The position numbers were made by a program, and so were the translations under genes. From assembly GCF_041860085.1 (NCBI RefSeq), contig NZ_CP124747.1, positions 4,464,001 to 4,528,000 on the forward strand: a stretch of DNA of 64,000 bases. Direction: 5' to 3'. Shown here piece by piece: positions 37,301 through 45,691 of the stretch. Numbering within the stretch: the stretch's first letter is position 1; every line of letters starts with the position of its first letter. The stretch comes from Schlesneria sp. DSM 10557. GTDB taxonomy: Bacteria > Planctomycetota > Planctomycetia > Planctomycetales > Planctomycetaceae. The notes below the pieces were generated by a model. It saw only the letters and a program-made list of their open reading frames with translations. It had not been told where the DNA came from and ran no database searches.

Positions 37301-37820
37301 GACTGGCGTCAAGGTACGGGGCCGGATTGACCGAGTCGATTGCGGAACAATCGAAGGGCAGAACGCATTTTTGGTGATCGACTACAAGACCGGACAACGC
37401 CCCAGTCTGAAACGAGAAGATATGATCTCGGGGCGCTCGATCCAGCTTGCACTTTATCTGATCGCGGTCAGACGTCTGGGGCTGGTTGCACCGGACGCGG
37501 TCCCATTCCAGATGGGATACTGGGCACTCAAGGAAACGGGCTATAAACCGGGCCTCACGAAGAAACTCAAGAATTTCGCACCGCTGGAAGAGGCTGTCGT
37601 GAAGTCGCTGGATGTCCTGCTGGACGATCTCTTACCTCGGCTGGCAGAGGGAATCCGCTCAGGAAACTTCATCGTTGAAAACAATGACGATAACTGCACC
37701 GGGTACTGCCAGTACCGGACTGTCTGCCGCGTGAACCAGCTTCGTCCACTCGCAGAAGCGCTGGGCAAGCGATCACCCACGCCGGTCGATCCATGTCCTG
37801 TTGATGCCGAGCCGGAATGA
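34398..37820 (+). CDS. AddB/RexB-like PD-(D/E)XK nuclease with degenerate helicase domains
   Basis: The 1140-residue product opens with a Walker A motif, GCAGAGKTERL at residues ~9-19. A long UvrD/AddB-type helicase-like body follows with ILGMEQIRNLDIPHLFLLGMTENSFP near 615-640. The C-terminal nuclease carries LVIDYKTGQ near residue 994-1001, the core of the PD-(D/E)XK motif. Cysteines at 828 (AKCPFQFW), 1100, 1104 and 1110 match the iron-sulfur staple that closes AddB nucleases, although the middle spacing is C-x3-C rather than the usual C-x2-C. The AddAB complex processes double-strand breaks. No addA lies beside it in this window. The protein is probably cytoplasmic. Confidence 0.9.
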   Translation: MTQFTIIAGCAGAGKTERLLKTYGAALERARSEGRFGTCLWLSPTQRIQKSIVRQVVARQGAVCFSPNILTFDQFARKILESEGVPDSPISPVMKRLLIRRIASGLQDQGELRYFRPIAGTTGFLDIVSNFISELKREEIWPEEFVAACRKRKSSFARRDLEIGLIYSRYQEQLAQQNWYDNEGRFWLARNALDRGARGEFANVGLVVVDGFADFTQTQYEILGILSRWIDQIIVALPVEPTTTRPNLFSKPSAAIQRIREQLDAQAKFQLEWLSASGATASTVGSEVGAADSGTGRTQRTKSVQVIADRLFSNPRFLQPSSEADGLEIIAATGPASEWEGVAHRIKALLRSGREESGTVIDHGANPGSVQPQDIVIGLRTIADDGPRLRDYLRSAGLPVWCEAEVPFTASPTVRAVSSLLQLELEDWPYERLLSVLDSSFFQPNWPELASNRGVRVVAAVLRQLRLGGGRETILRVVGRAAGEPASDPVAEERSATAAARVALPLLTRLSRSLDQLRRSHTLADWADVLASIGEDLGWTRRHLNADDALAVSESRDWDLLQRILRTAAEADQKLSEGGRARSMKLPEFCAEMSDLLSHETLKAEIEPGGSIRILGMEQIRNLDIPHLFLLGMTENSFPMSRSDDCLFSEAERREFNEHGVILRHRSSHQADEMFLFYSVVTRARKSLTLSYPAVNLKGQPVFSSPYVTALTTLFTKGAFVETYEGQLNPVPTVDRALTPTDVRLAAMVQAHTRHPELFRAVLEWEPLRKTAFNSLAACDVAHHRFHQHGFTPYEGRLELPQNQALLQHRFGSRHQFSATELEAYAKCPFQFWLSTVLRIAPVDSPEEGTDFAARGTLLHDVLAELLKEGFAEDRDALRSRFHELVSTQLDRRIPDTELQRALIEVERLILLRWGDAFAEQHTSYAEQIGNVFRRIESLPPEIPFGRLPDAPVSDDQSNPEIRFGNEETGVKVRGRIDRVDCGTIEGQNAFLVIDYKTGQRPSLKREDMISGRSIQLALYLIAVRRLGLVAPDAVPFQMGYWALKETGYKPGLTKKLKNFAPLEEAVVKSLDVLLDDLLPRLAEGIRSGNFIVENNDDNCTGYCQYRTVCRVNQLRPLAEALGKRSPTPVDPCPVDAEPE

Positions 37821-37898
37821 ACAGCGTCTCCCGCCCTGCACGTCAGCCTCGTGCAGATCGGGCCGCCGCATCTTTGCGACGATTGCGCAGAAACTTCC

Positions 37899-38957
37899 TC
37901 AAGCAGTCTTGAAGACTTTCGGCAGCAGGCGATCGACCGACCCATCGGGGGGGATCAGTTCGGTCAGTTTTTTGACGATGTCGTCGGGGCGGATTCCCTC
38001 GGCCTCGGCGTTGAAGTTGGTCAGAATGCGATGGCGGAGTACCGGAGCGGCGACCTTCTGTACGTCTTCGACACTGACGTAAGGACGTCCATGCAGAATC
38101 GCGCGGGCCTTGGCTCCCAGGATCAGGTACTGGCTCGCTCGCGGGCCGGCTCCCCAGCTGACGTATTGCTTCACGAAGTCAGGCTGGCCCGGTCCAACGC
38201 GCGTCAGGCGGGCGAACTGCATGGCATAGCGAATGACGGAATCGGCGACGGGAACTCGCCGCACCAGAGCTTGAAGGTTAAGCCACTCGTCGTATGACAG
38301 CACTTTTTCGACCGTAGCATGACTGGCAACGGTCGTCTGCCGGACGATCTCGAATTCTTCCTCTTCGGTGGGATAGTCCACGAGGATCTCGAACATGAAG
38401 CGGTCGAGCTGGGCTTCTGGGAGGGGATATGTTCCCTCCTGCTCGATGGGATTTTGCGTGGCCAGTACGAAGAACGGATCGGGCAGCTTGTGGCGCTTAC
38501 CTCCCGCTGTGACCTGATGTTCCTGCATGGCCTCCAGCAGAGCAGCTTGTGTCTTCGGTGGCGTTCGGTTGATTTCGTCTGCCAGCAGGACATTGGCAAA
38601 CACGGGACCCGGAATGAACTTGAATTCACGTCCCCCTGTCGCTTTATCTTCCTGAATGACCTCGGTGCCGGTGATGTCGGCGGGCATCAGGTCAGGGGTA
38701 AACTGAATGCGGTTAAAGGATAGATTCAGAGTCTCGGACAGCGTTTTGACCATCAAGGTTTTGGCGAGCCCCGGGACGCCAACCAGCAACGCATGTCCCC
38801 CCGCCAGCATGGCGATCAGTAACTCTTCGACGACTCCGCGCTGACCGACGATGACTCGCCCTAACTGGTCGACGATCTGTCGGTACGCCACACCCAGTCG
38901 CTCGACGGCTGCAAGGTCCCCGTCGTGTGGTGGAAGATCCGAGGCTGGTTGTGTCAC
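37899..38957 (-). CDS. MoxR-family AAA+ ATPase
   Basis: From the GTG at 38957 (GGAG eight bases upstream) the product has 352 residues. Walker A is GVPGLAKT, Walker B is [27 protein letters not shown], sensor 1 is [26 protein letters not shown], cited in family-typical parts. MoxR ATPases act as chaperones that mature von Willebrand-domain complexes. The usual DUF58, transglutaminase and vWA genes are not beside it: it converges with the nuclease gene and is followed upstream by a sorbosone-dehydrogenase-like gene, so its partner is elsewhere. Confidence 0.93.
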   Translation of the reverse strand: MTQPASDLPPHDGDLAAVERLGVAYRQIVDQLGRVIVGQRGVVEELLIAMLAGGHALLVGVPGLAKTLMVKTLSETLNLSFNRIQFTPDLMPADITGTEVIQEDKATGGREFKFIPGPVFANVLLADEINRTPPKTQAALLEAMQEHQVTAGGKRHKLPDPFFVLATQNPIEQEGTYPLPEAQLDRFMFEILVDYPTEEEEFEIVRQTTVASHATVEKVLSYDEWLNLQALVRRVPVADSVIRYAMQFARLTRVGPGQPDFVKQYVSWGAGPRASQYLILGAKARAILHGRPYVSVEDVQKVAAPVLRHRILTNFNAEAEGIRPDDIVKKLTELIPPDGSVDRLLPKVFKTA

Positions 38958-39044
38958 GCGTGAAACTCCGGACAGGAATCGCTGATTACAAAGGCCCACT
39001 GAAAGACATCAATCATCTTCGCGGGAAACGCCATTGTCGATATC

Positions 39045-39082
39045 AAAGAGCAGCACCGCCCGAAACGAGCGGCGCTGCTTTC
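39045..39082 (-). terminator. Terminator after sorbosone-dehydrogenase-like gene
   Basis: On the minus strand GCAGCGCCGC pairs with GCGGTGCTGC (one G-T type mismatch) and is followed by TCTTTG. It starts about 30 bases past the stop at 39112. Confidence 0.7.
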
Positions 39083-39111
39083 AGTACGCCATTTTTTCTG
39101 ACGATGCCAGG

Positions 39112-40368
39112 TCATTTCGCAGACTTGAACGTGTAGATGCCACGTCCTGTCGGGCTGACGATGTTGAAGTAGGCCTCTCCCGCTTCGTCTTCCCCGAAGC
39201 TGATGACGGGGAGTGCCGCGCCCTGATATTGAATCGCGCGATTGGCGACAACCGCCTTCTTTGCTTCGTCGTATTTCAAGGCCCAGATTCGTCCCGTCAC
39301 ATAGTCGGCGTACAGGTAGTGACCAGCCAGTTCGGGAACTTTCTTGCCACGATAGACGTGTCCACCCGTGATCGACTTGCCGATATCATGGTGATATTCG
39401 TAAATCGGATCGATCAGACCCGGACCGGCACTGGTACTGTTCGGGGCGAACTCGTGCTTGGCCTCACGCAGATTCCAGCCATAGTTGCCCCCTTTCGTAA
39501 TCAGGTTGATTTCTTCCCACAGGTTCTGTCCGACGTCTGCCGCCCAGAAGGCACCGGTCTGGCGATCAAACGACATCCGCCAGACGTTCCGCAACCCGTA
39601 GGCATAGATTTCCGGCAAGGCGATCGGCTGCTTGTTGGCGAGTTTGCCGATGAAAGGGTTGTCTTTGGGGATCGCGTAGTTCAGCCCGGGATCCTTGTGA
39701 TCGACGTCAATTCGCAGGATCTTGCCCAGCAGCGTCTGCAGATTCTGGCCGTTTCCATGTGGATCGTTGCCAGCACCGCCGTCGCCAATGGCGATGTAAA
39801 GGAAACCGTCGGGACCGAAGCAGATCGTGCCCCCTTTGTGGTTCCAGTAAGGATGCTTCACGACCAGCAGCTGTTCTTCGCTGTCGGGATCAGCCTTGTT
39901 GGGATCGTCTTTGGAGACCTTGAAGCGGGAAACGACGGTGGTATGAGGAGATTCCTGCGTCGTGTAATAGACGAAGAATTCGCCATTGGATTTGTACTTG
40001 GGGTGGAAGGCCATCCCCAGGAAGCCTTCTTCGTTTTCTTTATCGATGTAGACAACCTTCTTGGACATATCCAGGAAGACGGTCGTCTCTTTTGAGTCGG
40101 GCTTGAAGACGTGAATGATCCCCTGCTGCTGCGGAACGAAGATCCGATTGGATCCGTCGCCAGCGTGCGTCAGCAGGATGGGGCGCAGCGGGCTAGCCAG
40201 GCCATCGTCGTTTTCGGGCTGCCAGCCAGTCCACTTGAGGTCACTAAAGGCGACGACGGGTTCGACTTTGAGAGGAGATTCATCAATCTGGGCGTGCAAG
40301 TTACCGAGCAGACACGCTTGAATCATTGCGGCAAACAACATGACGCGATTCACAAGGATGCATTTCAC
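39112..40368 (-). CDS. PQQ-dependent sugar dehydrogenase-like protein (L-sorbosone dehydrogenase type)
   Basis: The 418-residue product begins at GTG and has a signal peptide (MLFAAMIQACLLGNLHAQ). It folds as a six-blade propeller of the glucose/sorbosone dehydrogenase family: FVPQQQGIIHVFKPD, GFLGMAFHPKYKSNGEFFVYYT, GFLYIAIGDGGAGNDPHGN, EIYAYGLRNVWRMSFDRQTG, and WAADVGQNLWEEINLI. The His of GMAFHP and the Arg of GLRNVWR match residues that contact PQQ and substrate in characterised members. It oxidises an aldose or similar sugar in the periplasm, if PQQ is supplied; the pqq genes are not in this window. Terminator follows. Confidence 0.9.
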   Translation of the reverse strand: MKCILVNRVMLFAAMIQACLLGNLHAQIDESPLKVEPVVAFSDLKWTGWQPENDDGLASPLRPILLTHAGDGSNRIFVPQQQGIIHVFKPDSKETTVFLDMSKKVVYIDKENEEGFLGMAFHPKYKSNGEFFVYYTTQESPHTTVVSRFKVSKDDPNKADPDSEEQLLVVKHPYWNHKGGTICFGPDGFLYIAIGDGGAGNDPHGNGQNLQTLLGKILRIDVDHKDPGLNYAIPKDNPFIGKLANKQPIALPEIYAYGLRNVWRMSFDRQTGAFWAADVGQNLWEEINLITKGGNYGWNLREAKHEFAPNSTSAGPGLIDPIYEYHHDIGKSITGGHVYRGKKVPELAGHYLYADYVTGRIWALKYDEAKKAVVANRAIQYQGAALPVISFGEDEAGEAYFNIVSPTGRGIYTFKSAK

Positions 40369-40605
40369 GGTGAAGAGATTCCTGCGAGAGTGAACTGCGA
40401 ACGAAGCACCATCCGGGTTGGATGCCTCTGGAGATTCATTGAGATAACATCAGAACTGTCGGAAACGCAACCGTATTGGGAAAGTTGTATCCTTCCTGCC
40501 ACACTGTCAAAGTCCCCCTCGACTTTGACTCTGCTGGTGTTCGCACGCTAAACCATCCGTTTCGCAACGTCCCCCTGCCATCCTATTTCTGGACATGCCA
40601 CCCGA

Positions 40606-41424
40606 ATGCCCGAATTTATCCGTCCGCTTCAGAATCATCGTACTCCGCGAATTGCCGTCATCGACTTTGACGGGACTTTAAGCCTGATTCGATCGGGGTG
40701 GGTTGAGATCATGGTCGACCTGATGTTTGCTAAGCTCAGGCCGCTGACTCCTGCCTCGGAATCCGACGCCGATTTGACGGCGTTCATCAGCAACTTCGTT
40801 CTGAACCTGAATGGCCGGCCGACAATCTATCAGATGGACTTCTTCGTCAAGACGCTCAAGGAGCGGGGTGGCGACGCGGAATCGCCCGAGTACTACACCC
40901 AGCAGTTCCTCGACGCGCTGATCCATAAAGCGGAACAGCGGATGGCGATGCTCGAGGCGGGGGAATGTTCGGCCGATGACCTGCTGGTCCCCGGCGCCCG
41001 AGCGTTTCTCGATGACCTTCGCGCACGTGGCGTGCAAATGACGCTCGCCAGCGGTACTGCCGTGGTGAATGTCCGTCACGAAGCAAAGGTTCTGGGAATC
41101 GATCACTACTTCGAAGGCCGCATCTACGGTCCCGGGGCCGATTCGCGTGATTTCTCTAAACTGGCAGTGATGAAGCAGGTTCTCGCCGATTCAGGCTCGC
41201 ATGGTTCGGAACTGCTCGGCCTGGGCGACGGCTTCGTCGAAATCGAAAATGTGAAGGAACTCGGTGGAGTCGCAATCGGCTGTGCGACCGACGAGACTCA
41301 CCGCAGTGGGCAGGTCGAAGACTGGAAGCGGACTCGACTGATCCAGGCGGGTGCCGACATCATCGTCCCCGACTACCGAAACTGGCACCACCTGACAGAA
41401 GTCTTGTTTCCCGCGTCGGCGTGA
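40606..41424 (+). CDS. HAD-superfamily hydrolase, phosphatase type
   Basis: The 272-residue product has HAD motif I, IAVIDFDGTLSLIRSGWVE, at residues ~16-34 with the nucleophile Asp. Motif II is the Ser/Thr of MTLASGTAVV, followed by a Lys-bearing KVLGIDHYF, and motif IV in LLGLGDGFVEIENVKELGGVAIG. An all-helical cap lies between motifs I and II. Such enzymes cleave small phosphate esters in the cytoplasm; nothing local indicates the substrate. A preceding ATG overlaps out of frame. The gene is convergent with the beta-helix protein gene, with a nested hairpin in between. Confidence 0.88.
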   Translation: MPEFIRPLQNHRTPRIAVIDFDGTLSLIRSGWVEIMVDLMFAKLRPLTPASESDADLTAFISNFVLNLNGRPTIYQMDFFVKTLKERGGDAESPEYYTQQFLDALIHKAEQRMAMLEAGECSADDLLVPGARAFLDDLRARGVQMTLASGTAVVNVRHEAKVLGIDHYFEGRIYGPGADSRDFSKLAVMKQVLADSGSHGSELLGLGDGFVEIENVKELGGVAIGCATDETHRSGQVEDWKRTRLIQAGADIIVPDYRNWHHLTEVLFPASA

Positions 41425-41457
41425 TCGAGGCTATCAACCGTCGCACGCATGCGTCGT

Positions 41458-41526
41458 CGCCAGGCAGGAGATTCTCAGCAAGTCAGACCCCGGTCGCATT
41501 GTCGTCTGACTTTCTGCCGCCTGGCG
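41458..41526. terminator. Nested hairpin between convergent genes
   Basis: Outer arms CGCCAGGC and GCCTGGCG enclose inner arms AAGTCAGAC and GTCTGACTT, both perfect. It lies 34 bases past the HAD stop and 139 bases past the convergent beta-helix gene stop. A short T run follows the inner stem on the plus strand. Likely bidirectional termination or an mRNA end structure. Confidence 0.6.
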
Positions 41527-41664
41527 TGTGGTTCGTGAAGTCTGTCACCCCAAAGTCGACGAAACATCCGGGCCAGTTCTTGTACCAAGGTACAGGAACC
41601 GGGCCTTGATGATGTTTATTTTACGTCGGCAACGCTCGCCGGTGCCGGTCGCTGCATCCCTCTC

Positions 41665-43827
41665 TCAGCCGATCCGCTGGGCTCGAATGGGTCTGGAGAA
41701 CATGGACGTGGTGCCAGTTGGACCGGTTACCGTTGCGCTGATGAATCCGGCAGCTCGAGGCTGGGGATCGACCAGCCCAGTGATTTTGAACTGGGCATGG
41801 CCCCTGGCATCCGTCGTGACCTGCGTCGTACCGAGGGATATCTTTCCGTTACCTGGTTTCGCAGACGGATCAGCAAAAACTTCCACCAGGTAGGTCGTGC
41901 GAGGTCGGCCGATCAACGTTCCGCGGACTTGAGTCGTTCCATTGCTTGCGATTTGGGCGGAGACAAGTCGGGGAGCAGGCGGGTTCCAGATACCGCATCC
42001 AATCAAATGGATTCCGAGTCGGCCATTCTGGTAGATCGAGTTGCCAATGATGCTGTTCCCCGTTGCCCGATTGACCTGAACCCCATCATGAGCGTTGAAG
42101 GCGATGATGTTTCGATCAAGGTGAGTCACCCCATTACCCGGCGTGGGACCGTTCAACGGCGAGCCAATCTGATTTCCAGAGCTGCCGACAATGTAAATGC
42201 CGTTTCGGCCATTGCCTGCCGGGTTGCTTCCGGAAATGTCCGTACCAATGAAACTGTTGATAATGGTCACGTTACTGACGTGCTGGCTGATAGAAATTCC
42301 GTTCCACCGATTTCCCGAGATCAGATTCGCTGCTTCGAAGAAGGGTTCTTCACCTTCAGGAAATTCGGATCCTCCGAGGACGGATGGCTCGAATCCTCCG
42401 AGGGCGATGTTGGATGCACGACCGCTGATCTCAATTCCATTTTTAAGATTCGGTTGTGCCGTCGCCCCATTGGTTTGCATCCCGATTACCGACTGGCTGA
42501 CTTGAACGGCCGCAGCGTTACCACTGATCTCGACGCCGTTAAGATGATTCCCCGAGAGCTGACTGGTAAGGATGATGGTACTGAATTCGGACGAACCGAA
42601 GTACTTTCCGCCCCCATTGGTCGTGATGAGGATCCCGTTCCCCTGATTTCCGACTTGAGCGGACGGATTAAAAGCCGCGATGCCGCCGAACGTATTCATC
42701 AGCAGCGTTCGCGAGGCGGTATCGCGGACTTCGACTCCGTTCAAGCCGTTGGCGGAGGCGACGTTTCCGAGTGGGATATTCAGTCCGAAGCGAGTCCCGT
42801 CAGAGTTTCCTTTGATGAGGACACCGTTGAGGCGATTGCCGACGGGAGTTCGGTTGTCTGCTCCAAGTCCGAAAAAGTTTGCGTAAATAATTGTGGAGTC
42901 TGAATCGTCGACAACCAGCCCGTTTCCTTTATTACCGCTGATGACATTGTAGAAGACAAAGGGATTGTCCTGATCCGGCGGAGTTGTTCCGTACAGCTTG
43001 TTGTTGTCAGAGTTCTTGATCACCACCCCATCGCCACCGTTGCCACGGGCCTTCGTCCCGCTGATATCCGTACCGATAAAGTTTCCCTGGAACAGGTTGT
43101 TATTGGCACCGTTCTCGACCAGGACGCCGTGGCGACCATTCCCGGAAATGACATTTCCCTGCGGCGGGCGTACGTATACGGGCGATGTTGTCGCGGGATC
43201 GGGCCGTGGTAGCGTGGTAATCCGGCCGGTAGGATTGTTTCGCTGATTATTCGCGTCGTATCCGACCTCGTCTCCACCGATCACATTGTTGGAGGAATGA
43301 ATCAGGATTCCGTTGCCCGGGAAGTTGACGATCTCGAGCGCCATGATGATCGCATTGCCACCTTCCAGCGTCAGACCATTGGCTTCGCCTCCGAGGTGGC
43401 GACCATCCAGGGTCAGCATCAGGCCGGCAAGATTGTCGACTCCACCCGCGGTGGTTCCATCAACGGTGGCGACAGCCGTCAGTGCGGGCAAAGGGACGGC
43501 ACCTGCGGCACCCCCTCCGACGAAGATGGTATGGTTGCCGGGAGTGAGAGTGACCCCCGAAAACTGAATCACGTCAGGCGTGCTGGGTGTTCCCGTATTG
43601 AGTTCATTCGCTCGATTAATGACGTAACGCAGATCTCCGGTGTTGCCGGTACCCACGTTGTTGTCACCCAGGCTGTTCACCGTGTAAGTGGTGAGCAGCA
43701 TGCGGATTTCAAGCACTTCGGGTGACGTGAGTCTGCTCTGCTTTTTACGGGTCCGAAGACGTTGCCGACGGCGGTGATCCAGAACAAGCTCCCGGCATCG
43801 TCTGAACGCATGGGCGAGCACCTGCAT
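41665..43827 (-). CDS. Large right-handed beta-helix surface protein
   Basis: The 720-residue product begins with a basic N-terminus (FRRCRELVLDHRRRQRLRTRKK) and then LTSPEVLEIRMLLTTYTVNSLGD. This resembles the unusual N-terminal targeting region of large exported planctomycete proteins, which ends in LExRxLL. Residues ~70-620 are parallel beta-helix rungs with recurring NxF-GND and GNxxNGVxI units (for example GNGGDGVVIKNSDNNKLYG, GNRLNGVLIKGNSDGTRFG). A beta-sandwich end domain follows. No catalytic site of pectin or polysaccharide lyases is visible. It is probably a cell-surface or extracellular adhesin-like protein. GGGAA lies before the ATG. Confidence 0.88.
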   Translation of the reverse strand: MQVLAHAFRRCRELVLDHRRRQRLRTRKKQSRLTSPEVLEIRMLLTTYTVNSLGDNNVGTGNTGDLRYVINRANELNTGTPSTPDVIQFSGVTLTPGNHTIFVGGGAAGAVPLPALTAVATVDGTTAGGVDNLAGLMLTLDGRHLGGEANGLTLEGGNAIIMALEIVNFPGNGILIHSSNNVIGGDEVGYDANNQRNNPTGRITTLPRPDPATTSPVYVRPPQGNVISGNGRHGVLVENGANNNLFQGNFIGTDISGTKARGNGGDGVVIKNSDNNKLYGTTPPDQDNPFVFYNVISGNKGNGLVVDDSDSTIIYANFFGLGADNRTPVGNRLNGVLIKGNSDGTRFGLNIPLGNVASANGLNGVEVRDTASRTLLMNTFGGIAAFNPSAQVGNQGNGILITTNGGGKYFGSSEFSTIILTSQLSGNHLNGVEISGNAAAVQVSQSVIGMQTNGATAQPNLKNGIEISGRASNIALGGFEPSVLGGSEFPEGEEPFFEAANLISGNRWNGISISQHVSNVTIINSFIGTDISGSNPAGNGRNGIYIVGSSGNQIGSPLNGPTPGNGVTHLDRNIIAFNAHDGVQVNRATGNSIIGNSIYQNGRLGIHLIGCGIWNPPAPRLVSAQIASNGTTQVRGTLIGRPRTTYLVEVFADPSAKPGNGKISLGTTQVTTDARGHAQFKITGLVDPQPRAAGFISATVTGPTGTTSMFSRPIRAQRIG

Positions 43828-44219
43828 ATTTAAATTCCCGTAGCGGTGTAAGAGGGAGTATGGAGTGACTCTGTCGCGAAAAAGGAGAAATGTCGGTCAC
43901 CGGCCAGTCGGGGCTGACGAGTTCGGACTGAATTGCAGAATCGATCGAGGGTCTCGACGAAAGGCTGTGACCGGACTTGCTGCGGCGTTTGGACAAACTG
44001 CGATGCTCTATTACGATTCTCTGGAGAACGCTTTCGCGATCACAATGGCACCAAACGGCTTGTCGGAACGAGGCGAAGCTCATCAAGAAACACGATGTCG
44101 ACAGTGCTCTTGCGGCGAGGAGAGTTCGCTTCATGTTCTCACTGTTAGAGAGGCGCGTGAAAGAATCGTTTTTCCGGACGATCGACGCCGACCATTCTGC
44201 TGAAGCGATAGTTCGTGCA
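43828..44219. other. Intergenic region before beta-helix gene
   Basis: A stretch of 392 bases between two minus-strand genes. No supported gene, repeat or terminator is visible; presumably it holds the promoter of the beta-helix gene. Confidence 0.4.
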
Positions 44220-45035
44220 TTACTCGTCCGGCATCGGCGAGGGTGCCGGGACGTCGGCGGCGTCGTCGGGACCGGCGTCGGCCGTAGCCAATGGCGTTTC
44301 GGGGGAGTCCGCGGTTGTGTAGAGGCTCATTCCGGTTTCGGTCTGCTTGAACTTGTAGTGGCCCGAGCCGAGTGTGTACTTGGTGGGCGTTCCATTTCCG
44401 AGCGTCACTTCGATGGTCCATGTCCGGTCGTTGGTGAATCGCTGCACCGTCCCGGGCTTCATGGTGTAGGAAGCTCCGTTCAGCGTGTACTGCACTTCCT
44501 GTTCGTTCGTTGGTGGACTGAAAATGACAACTTCTCCCTGATCAAAACTGGCATCCGTTTGCCGCAACGCGGTATTCGAAAGTGTCAGGTTCTGAGCAGA
44601 GAGATTGGGCGTGGTCATCACAGGGGAACTGCCGCTGTAGGTCCGGCTGGGAGAGCCGAATTGTCGCAACAGGATCGCATCACCGTACGCGGGCACGGCC
44701 AGTGCGCGATTCGTGTACAGCGGTTGGCGGTAATAGTTGAAGTTGGGCTGATTGAATGACGTGTAAAGCGGTTGGGCGTAACTGCCGTACCCGAAGTTAT
44801 TCGTGCCGCTGTAGTAGCCCCCAGAGTATCCGTTGTACCCGCCATAGTAGCCTCCATAGCCACCCATGCCGTAGCCGCCGTATCCCCCAAACCCGCCTCC
44901 GTAACCGGCGTAGTCGCCTCCTGGTTGACCTCCACCCCACTGCGCAAATGCGTTTCCATGGAGTGTCAGGCAGAAGAAGCACACCAGGGCCCACAGGCAC
45001 GGGTTCAACCGAGGAAACGCAAGCTTGAGTAACAT
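44220..45035 (-). CDS. Secreted protein with Gly/Tyr-rich segment and beta domain
   Basis: The 271-residue product has a signal peptide (LWALVCFFCLTLHGNAFAQ, ~14-32). Residues ~33-85 are a low-complexity Gly/Tyr repeat (GGYGGYGMGGYGGYY). The rest is a beta-rich domain containing NEQEVQYTLNGASYTMKPGTVQRF and RTWTIEVTLGNGTPTKYTLGSGHYKF. The C-terminus is rich in Asp, Ala and Pro. The Gly/Tyr segment resembles sticky or structural low-complexity regions; I know of no role for this family. AAAAGG precedes the ATG. It follows the beta-helix gene upstream on the same strand and could be part of the same surface layer, which is inference. Confidence 0.82.
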   Translation of the reverse strand: MLLKLAFPRLNPCLWALVCFFCLTLHGNAFAQWGGGQPGGDYAGYGGGFGGYGGYGMGGYGGYYGGYNGYSGGYYSGTNNFGYGSYAQPLYTSFNQPNFNYYRQPLYTNRALAVPAYGDAILLRQFGSPSRTYSGSSPVMTTPNLSAQNLTLSNTALRQTDASFDQGEVVIFSPPTNEQEVQYTLNGASYTMKPGTVQRFTNDRTWTIEVTLGNGTPTKYTLGSGHYKFKQTETGMSLYTTADSPETPLATADAGPDDAADVPAPSPMPDE

Positions 45036-45214
45036 CGAAAGACCTTTTCAACGATCGGCAGCGATTCCGCCGCAGAACTCATCAGATTCGGTCACGGTAT
45101 GCCGTGCGGGTCAAACTGGAATCTGACATCGCGCGTAATCCGTCCGAACTTGCTCCACGATAGAAGCGAGCGGGGGGCGTCACAAGATGTTACGTTGAAA
45201 TTCTTGTCGGCAGC

Positions 45215-45691
45215 CTATCTGGCCGGAATTCCGCCGAACTGGCGTACCGCTTCATAGACGACGGCGCAGACCGTGTTAGCGAGGTTCAAGCTTCGTACTT
45301 CGGGATACATCGGAAACTGCAGCGTGTGGCTGCGATACTGGTCGACCAGGCTGAGTGGCAGTCCGTTCGTTTCACGGCCGAACAACAGGATGTCACCGGG
45401 GGAGAAACTCGCCTGCCATACCGTCTTGGCGGCGGGATTCTCGATACACCACACCGTTCTGCCGGGAAGTCGCTGAAGAATCTCGTTCCAGCTATCCACG
45501 ACTTCGTAATCGAGGAAAGGCCAATAGTCGAGACCCGCGCGACGAAGCTGACTCTCGTCGAGACTGAATCCCAAGGGGCGGACGAGCCACAACTTTGCTC
45601 CGACGGCCACGCAGGTTCGACCGATGTTCCCGGTGTTGGGTGGGATCTCAGGTTGATAGAGGACGATATGCAGCAGCGGTTCGTGAGACAT
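45215..45691 (-). CDS. trmL: tRNA (cytidine/uridine-34 2'-O)-methyltransferase
   Basis: The 158-residue product is a SPOUT methyltransferase of the TrmL type. Features: [21 protein letters not shown] at the start, [25 protein letters not shown] forming the knot loop, and [16 protein letters not shown] at the C-terminus. TrmL methylates the wobble nucleotide of tRNA-Leu isoacceptors. Length is typical. Its ATG overlaps the hpnH stop by one base (TGATG), so the two are translationally coupled, although the pathways are unrelated. Confidence 0.95.
   Translation of the reverse strand: MSHEPLLHIVLYQPEIPPNTGNIGRTCVAVGAKLWLVRPLGFSLDESQLRRAGLDYWPFLDYEVVDSWNEILQRLPGRTVWCIENPAAKTVWQASFSPGDILLFGRETNGLPLSLVDQYRSHTLQFPMYPEVRSLNLANTVCAVVYEAVRQFGGIPAR

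Noticed and set aside
34398-38957. A defence island around the AddB-like nuclease and MoxR ATPase
   Set aside because: The genes are convergent and flanked by metabolic genes; no restriction, toxin or known defence gene is near.
39034-40095. Plus-strand frame opposite the sorbosone-dehydrogenase-like gene
   Set aside because: Shadow; no start signal and no recognisable domain.
41797-42903. Plus-strand frame opposite the beta-helix gene
   Set aside because: Antisense shadow of a repetitive coding sequence.
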